NCBI GenBank assembly: GCA_021613535.1
Contig: CP075497.1
Location: forward strand, 1,612,001-1,676,000
Source of the DNA: Adineta vaga
Taxonomy: Eukaryota; Rotifera
Length of the DNA stretch: 64,000 nt
Reading direction: 5' to 3'
A model generated the notes under the pieces. It was not told where the DNA came from and made no database searches. It saw nothing but the letters and a program-made list of their open reading frames with translations. Below, piece after piece: positions 58,246-64,000 of this stretch. Each line of letters opens with the position of its first letter. Positions within the stretch are counted from its first letter, which is position 1. The translations under genes and the position numbers were made by a program.

Positions 58246-60493
58246 TCATTCCGTGTCTTCTTGTTCCCTTTCTTTTAGATATTTGTGTCGTTGATATAAG
58301 TTTACGGGTATGCTAGCCAAATATCTTCCTAGAGATAATCCAGCAATGCCGAAAGCTACACTTAGCAAAAAATTGACACAAGGAATTGGTACCAATAGAC
58401 CTAAAGCTCCTCCTATCAGCGAAAAGATAGCACTCAGGCCGTTGGAAACTATGGCTTGGATAACTCCTTTAACGAATTTGGCTAATTCCAGAGCTAAACC
58501 AAGAGCCAAGACTTTAATTCGTTCCAAGCCGTCAGTTAACAGATAAATAAAATGTCGAATGGTGAGAAGTCCTATCTCTATGAAGCAAGTGATTGCAGCC
58601 ACAATTCCAACTACTACAAAGAGAATTGACAATTTTTCGATTTTCATGAAAACTATTCATGTCGCTAGCTTGCATTAATCGTTAAAACTGAAAACGTTCT
58701 TCTATTGATTATTTTGTTAAAAATGTTGGACTGTAACAACCTAATCAAGCATATTGTTAATAGTAAACACTTACCAGGACCTGCGACACGAATAAAACTC
58801 TGTAAAGATTGTCGAAAAGATCCGCCTTGGACCATGGTTCTTAGAATGGGCCGGCTGAAACCTTTCATAGAAGGAAGTAATTTCTCCACTAAGTCTAGAA
58901 TAAACACTTTTTCTCCGTATACCGGTATTGAAAAGCGAACTAGATGGATGAGCACCACTTACATTTCCACGCATCAGTCCTCTCTAAAGTATGCCATGCT
59001 GTCGTTATTGCAGTATGTGACGCAAGATTACATGTTGCTTGCCACTGTTGGCTTCGATAATCTAAATAAAAATGATCAAATCCATAGATTTTTATATTAA
59101 CTTGATTCCGCGGCAAGCGTATTGAGTAAACAAATCATTTTCAATTGAAATATGACAATTAATGTCTGTTTGATGCTCTTGAAACACTTACCAGGTGATT
59201 CATTCTGCTCTTCACAACGAGATATCATTGTTTTATCAGTTGAACAAGCGAAGGCGAACTGTTCGCAGTTATGGAAAAAAAAGTCATAGTTTTCGACTTG
59301 GGGCCGATTAGTTGGGCCTGTAACGTTATTTGACGAAGACAAATGTCATTACCTCGTTTAGAATAAGAGTTTTTTACTTACTTGAACGACGATATAAATA
59401 CAGTGCATTCTTAATAACATCATCAGCTGGCAGCGAATCTTGTAAGTAAACTTTACCACGCAGTTTTATGTCAATCACGAACATATCAGTGCGGCCGTTG
59501 CGACTATATTGAACTCGTCGTATGCGATAGTTACCCGCAAAATGAGCAAGAGTCACAATTCGAATACATGGTGATTCTGTTTTATTATTTTCAATAACCA
59601 TCAAATCTTCAATAATAGGTATTGGATGGGTTCGATGATATCCTTCAGGAACATCAGATCTGGCAATTACAATAGCATGATGTTGATACATCAAACCTTT
59701 ACGCCACGAATATATATGATCACCACGTCTTAGGTCACTAATTTCGACAGCATGTGACCAGTCATATTTTCTGCTTGAGGAATCAATTTCTGAAAAAGAC
59801 AGGTTGATCTCATCACTATTTTGAAGATGCGACTAATATCTCAACGATAAACTTTGTTAGGTTTTACTGAATGACTCATGACAAACAAGGAAAAGTGTCA
59901 CTTTCTTATTACGAGGTCAGATCAATCAATTTACCTGTTGATGGATCTTGCCCTTTTTCCGAGATAGAATATGAATCTGGTACACTGTTTGAAAAAGATT
60001 GAACATAACCACTGTGTGAGTCCAACAATAGTGTCCAATTCTTTGCATAAGTTGTAGAACATATGTATGGAAAGTGTTCGTATTGGTTACCAAGCAGAAG
60101 TTTTAGTTGGTCACCAAAAACATCTGGTGATTGGCTTAGCTGGTATAAGATTACAGCGTTGTACAGAATCGCCTCGATAGGCACTCTTGTCTCTGCATAA
60201 CTGGTTCCTGGTAACTTGATATGATGTGAAACAGCATCCACTTGATCATAGCGCACACGGCGTAGTTTTAATTTGGAGTCCCTGAATTCATCCAATGCGA
60301 TTCGACGAAGCTGAGGGAATAAATTACCATCAGTCCGCGCTGCGTCATTTGTGATAACCATCCACCGTTCACTTCCAGTCCGATCTTCTGGGGGCACTAC
60401 AATACCTTGTTTAGACATAGTGAATCCCAGGCCTGATCGAATGTAAATGTGATCACCGTCCGTGATCTTGGAAATCGAAACGGTATGTTGCAT
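58246..60493 (-). CDS. LRAT/NlpC-P60-type protein with two LRAT-like domains and a membrane tail
   Basis: Six exons on minus (60493..59935, 59789..59382, 59317..59192, 59061..58963, 58939..58775, 58652..58246) sum to 1764 bases, 587 residues plus stop, all junctions in phase. The second domain is a full LRAT-type thiol acyltransferase/hydrolase domain: GDHIYSWRKGLMYQHHAIVI (His about 225), then FFFHNCEQFAFAC (catalytic Cys about 340). The first (residues about 1-186) begins the same way (ITDGDHIYIRSGLGF) and keeps the RRVRYDQVD strand but has no HH or NCE motif, so it looks inactive. The C-terminus (from about 455) is strongly hydrophobic with Gly-rich helices (FVVVGIVAAITCFIEIG, IFSLIGGALGLLVPIPC), like the tail that inserts LRAT-family proteins into membranes. 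It likely acts on membrane lipids; the substrate is unknown. Confidence 0.85.
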
Positions 60494-61219
60494 TTAAATT
60501 TAATCTTTATTGTACACCCGATCGTTAAACTACCCTCCAAATAGAATTGAAAGCGCCACAAATGATATATTGAATGTGGTCCGAACACACATGTAGATTT
60601 ATATGTGATAAATATGTTTTTGCTTGGAATTTTCCAACTTACAGCAGTTCTTTATACTGATATATTGTTAAAAAAAACGACATGGTGGAGTATGTTAGGC
60701 AACTTAATGAAGTCCATTATCAATCACATGTGGGGAAAAAACATCGACGGGAAGATAAGGAACAAACAAAAAAAGGGGTCCGCTACACTTTGCCGCTAAT
60801 CACTTTGCCGACAGGTACACTTCGCCGGCAGTTACATTTTTCAAGAACTTGTTCTATCACTATAATTTGATATTATCTTAGCTCGCTAAATTTAGAAGTT
60901 TCCAAAGTACAACACAATCACGAGACTGAGCTAGATTCTCTTGAACGAGTGTAAATACGTAGATAGGGAGAGACAATGTATGCGACTGGGGCAAGGGTGG
61001 ATGAGGATGAGAATGAGGGTACTAGAAAGAAACCTACATTCAAACCCACACCCACGCTGAACTCTAACAATCTTTACGATGCCATTGATCGTTTCGTACA
61101 ACTTACACGAAACCACTTCAAACTCTACGGTTATGTTCATACATTTGAATATATCCTACGAAACCTTGAACCGTTGCATGAAACAATTGATAGTTTAATA
61201 AAAATTCTCTAAAGCCTTG
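60494..61219. other. Intergenic region with a possible small ORF
   Basis: 5' flank of the LRAT-like gene. It contains the 17-bp GCCG repeat (60784..60835) and a 78-codon plus-strand frame (60976..61212) with a plausible helical text (NLYDAIDRFVQLTRNHFKLY). The latter has no identified family; it could be a small gene, a gag-like scrap or chance. Confidence 0.35.
60784..60835 (+). repeat. Degenerate 17-bp tandem repeat
   Basis: Three successive copies of (TA/T)CACTTTGCCG plus 5-6 bases: tacactttgccgctaa, tcactttgccgacagg, tacacttcgccggcagt, then a fading fourth (tacattttt). Confidence 0.6.
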
Positions 61220-61600
61220 CGATGGTTTACAAAAACCGCACTAGTTTCGTATAGTGCGTGCGAAACTTTAGCGTTGTGTTCTGAACTACTACGGGTTTCG
61301 CCGATATTCTGCAAAACTCAAGTTCGTGTACAGAACTATCAGTGATTTACGAAACTCCCTTCGGTTTCGTAGATATAGCACAGAGCTTTTGGGATGTTTA
61401 CGGAACGATCGTCGGTTTCGGATATAGTAGACAAAACTCTAAGTTGGTTTACGGAACCCCCTTTGTATTCGTACATGCTTCACAGATCCTTTGGGACGTT
61501 TACCGAACTATGCCAGGTTCGATATAAACTCGGTGGAACCTTTAGAGCGCGTACTTAACATTCAGTAGTGCCGTCCGAATGATGCTTAACCATCAGTAGA
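61220..61600 (+). repeat. 51-bp degenerate tandem repeat (minisatellite)
   Basis: Units begin with GTTTACGGAAC or a variant at 61345, 61396, 61447, 61498 and 61549, exactly 51 bases apart; more diverged units start at about 61222, 61276 and 61326. Each contains a GGTTTCG block about 18 bases in. Since 51 is a multiple of three, the frame stays open across several units as a 17-residue repeat (VYGTPFVFVHASQILWD and similar). Further scattered GAAC/CGAAC motifs to about 61760 may be older units. Confidence 0.8.
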
Positions 61601-63108
61601 TTGATTCGACACATGAAGAACCTTTGCTAGGTTTAGTAGGAAGACTATGAAACTATGTACGAATATCTGAACCTAAAAAGGTTTTCTTCATCGGCTACGG
61701 AACGTTTTCCACTCTACCGAACTTATAATAGTTCGCTACAGAACTACTGAACCTTTAAAGTACATTAAAGTGCCTTTTTTTTATGACTACTCATAGACGT
61801 GTCTGGTGTATATAAATATGTCTGTCTGTGCGCAGAAGTCAGCTAGTTTTTGTTCATTACCCAACCTAGTCGTAGTGTTTGTGTTCTTGTTCTCTCGTAT
61901 GTCTCGGACAGACCCATATGGTCACTCTTTTATAGCATAGAACATAGCACAAGAACGGCGTCTGCGTGTGAGTTTGGTTGGTTTCTTCTTTTTAGATGGA
62001 CAACAGAACAGAAATGTAGAGGTAGATGTGTGGATGGAGTTTCACTGTTGCATGAAAAGACTATTCAAACTCGTAGCGACACTGACGTCTGCATTCACAC
62101 GAAAACCGTCAAGATGGTGGTATGTTTGAGCTCAGCGAAATTGTAGTTCGATGAGGATTGGGCAATAATGTATTTTATCTACTCTCTGGAAAAAACGCGT
62201 TTGAACTTATCGACAGAACCTTTTTCAGAACGCTATAGACGTCTAGTACACTAATATTGTGATAAACAATATCTTGAGGAACAGAACAACTAAATCATTT
62301 TACTTATGACTAGAAAGTTTCAATAAAAAACTGTTGCATTCTTCGAACCAAATTCGGATCGTTAACAGGTAAATAACTAATTTTCTGTTCAATCATCACG
62401 GTCAATGTTTATTACGTATTTGTATTGGTTTTAGTCGATTTAAAATTATGAGAAAAAGAAAACAGAAACATCACTCGTTAAAACGATTCATAGTACCGTC
62501 GTTCGAGACATGAGTTATAGTATGCAATGATCATTATAGACACCATCAATATGATAGAAAATAAAGATAAATGGATAGTACAATATGAAGCAAACTTATT
62601 TCAAAATGGTGATGTATTTTCCTCTTTATGACAAGATCTATATAATTTCAACAATTTTGTTTGAAAATAACGAGGAAACATATTTAGACAGACAAGACTT
62701 TTAAAGGTTCTCTTTTGACAATAAGTAAATCTCAATATAGGACGAAGAGCGTCAGAAAGATTCTTTCTCTCACGTCTTTATTCGTAAAATATCGAATTTT
62801 CGAGATATATACAAACATAGTGAATAGAACAAATCATCGAGGTATTCCTTCGGGAGTCACTGAACATGGACTAATATCTCTTCTTTCCATGGAGCAGAGT
62901 TCTATTTACATCAGCATTGAGTGAGAGTCTGTTATAGAAAAGATTTTGTTTCTTTATTTCTGTCGACTACAATCAAATCATCAATTGATAACAATAATAA
63001 TATGTGATTTCAAAAAAAATACAGTTTGGATTTCATTCAAAGAAAAAAAAATGTTTTGAGATAGCATGGTTTGAATTGTTCTAGATATCAAATAAATATT
63101 TCGAAGAA
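61601..63108. other. Gene-free region
   Basis: About 1.5 kb. A TATA-like run (gtatataaatatg) lies at about 61808-61820. A 98-codon frame at 61850-62146 has no recognised features. The right end is the 3' flank of SLC25A46. Confidence 0.4.
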
Positions 63109-64000
63109 TTACCATTGACCACCCTCAGTAGTCGTTGCTTGTGGTCTCCAATTTGATGATGTGGTTGCTACAGGATGAGGAGCGGAAGTCGACGAAACTT
63201 TATTATCAATGACAAATTTCTTTGCAACACCATGTGCTAATAACATTCCTCCATATAAGAGTGAAAATTTTAAAAGTACACATCCAATTCCTTTATATAA
63301 ACCTGAACTTCCTTCAGTTTCTTCAATTGATTTAAAACAAGACCAAAAATCTGTATAATAAATTGATGAATTGATTGGTAAAACACCAACACCAGTATCT
63401 GTATTATCGATAATTGCTCGAACACCTTGAACATGAAGACGATGTACAATTGTTTCAACAGGATAAAATAAAACTTGTCCAAAAAATCCTGCTGCTATTC
63501 GAGCAATTAATGATGCATATGTTGTTTCAAAAAGAAGAACATTTTCTTCTGTTTCATAATCATCATCCATTGATAACTAAACAAGTATTCAATTGAATTG
63601 AAATTTATTCAATTAAACTCATTTTACCTGAGCAATACGTTTTTGTTTCCTTTTTCGATATCGATCCGCTTCTTGAATTGCATTTAATGTTGGTAAAATA
63701 ATTTTATATAAAATTTTCTCACAAACATATCTTCCAGTCATTAAACCAACGGCTGGTATAAGAATTTTCCATATTGGTAACATTTTACTTCGAGCACCAC
63801 CGGTAATCGATGATGAATAAGGAATAAAACGAACTAATGTATCACGAATTCCATCAAGTAAATTTCCATCCGATGCACTGACACTTTGCACTGATTCAAT
63901 TAACATTATATAATATATTGGAGAGACAAGTAGATAAGATATACTAAGAAAGAATTCCATTAATTAGAAGAAAATAATAATTTGAATTTAAGACTTACGT
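63109..64000 (-). CDS. SLC25A46: Mitochondrial outer-membrane carrier-like protein SLC25A46 (C-terminal part)
   Basis: SLC25A46 (Ugo1-like) is a divergent mitochondrial carrier that sits in the outer membrane and works in mitochondrial dynamics and lipid homeostasis. The last exons read IPYSSSITGGARSKMLPIWK, LIPAVGLMTGRYVCEKILYK, then FYPVETIVHRLHVQGVRAII-DNTDTGVGVLPINSS and GLYKGIGCVLLKFSLLYGG; the HRL..QG-R-IIDNTD-G--VLPIN block is specific to SLC25A46. Exons are 63943..about 63630, then about 63575..63109; a further exon begins at the right edge (63999), spliced over an intron 63944..63998. A Pro/Ser/Thr-rich tail after the last TM (STSAPHPVATTSSNWRP) is longer than usual. The N-terminal half lies outside the window. 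Confidence 0.88.

Noticed and set aside
61850-62146. 98-codon ORF
   Set aside because: No recognisable domain, overlaps repeat-like non-coding sequence, unusual composition for this genome's genes.
1-64000. CRISPR arrays, bacterial operons, rRNA genes
   Set aside because: No regularly spaced short repeats of CRISPR type, no Shine-Dalgarno-led gene strings and no rRNA sequence; the gene structure is eukaryotic throughout.

Overview
The window looks like nuclear DNA of a bdelloid rotifer (Adineta/Rotaria/Philodina type). The base composition is AT-rich and most genes are cut by many short GT-AG introns of roughly 50-60 bases. The conserved genes are animal orthologues. They sit beside families that are expanded in bdelloids: FG-GAP surface proteins, R-S-E ADP-ribosyltransferases with a Cys-rich tail, F-box/LRR proteins, FMRFamide-receptor-like 7TM receptors and TPR proteins. 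A short interstitial (TGTGGG)n tract and a group of intron-poor genes with bacterial or plant-like enzyme signatures fit the same origin. The organism call is an inference; no species-specific marker was read.

Layout. 1-3.4 kb: an hnRNP D/AB-like RNA-binding protein (partial) and a KLHL20 orthologue, both on minus. 4.4-5.7 kb: a pseudogene whose coding exon is split by a 276-bp insertion with a 5-bp target duplication. 6.4-10.1 kb: coatomer gamma (COPG). 11.2-18.7 kb: one large composite membrane protein, three copies of a Cys-rich two-TM module followed by seven FG-GAP repeats, 1820 residues with every splice phase closing. 19.2-20.3 kb: a rhodopsin-like GPCR. 21.2-22.2 kb: an F-box/LRR-type pseudogene. 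24.0-29.1 kb: DENND5. 29.5-31.9 kb: TMEM87. 33.2-33.9 kb: a claudin-like tetraspan protein. 34.5-35.3 kb: COX4. 35.6-38.6 kb: an NCAM/Fasciclin-2-like protein with five Ig, two FN3 and one TM.

39.4-50.4 kb is different in character: intronless or nearly intronless genes for a small orphan protein, an alpha/beta hydrolase, a TPR protein, a polysaccharide lyase family 8 enzyme (frameshifted), a plant-type GT37-like fucosyltransferase, a tRNA-Cys and a DmpA-type S58 peptidase. It also holds the telomere-like tract and ends at an intron-rich SR splicing factor (51.0-51.8 kb). I read it as a candidate block of horizontally acquired genes, possibly once near a telomere.

51.8-63.1 kb is gene-poor. 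It has a broken ADP-ribosyltransferase, a solo-LTR-like element, a two-domain LRAT-like protein with a membrane tail (587 residues, model closes), a 51-bp degenerate minisatellite and a 17-bp repeat. The window ends inside an SLC25A46 orthologue.

The housekeeping genes cover COPI coats, Rab regulation at the Golgi, Golgi membrane traffic, mitochondrial respiration and mitochondrial dynamics, but nothing suggests they form one regulated unit. The strongest unusual items are the composite 3-module/FG-GAP gene, the foreign-like enzyme block and the insertion-bearing pseudogene.
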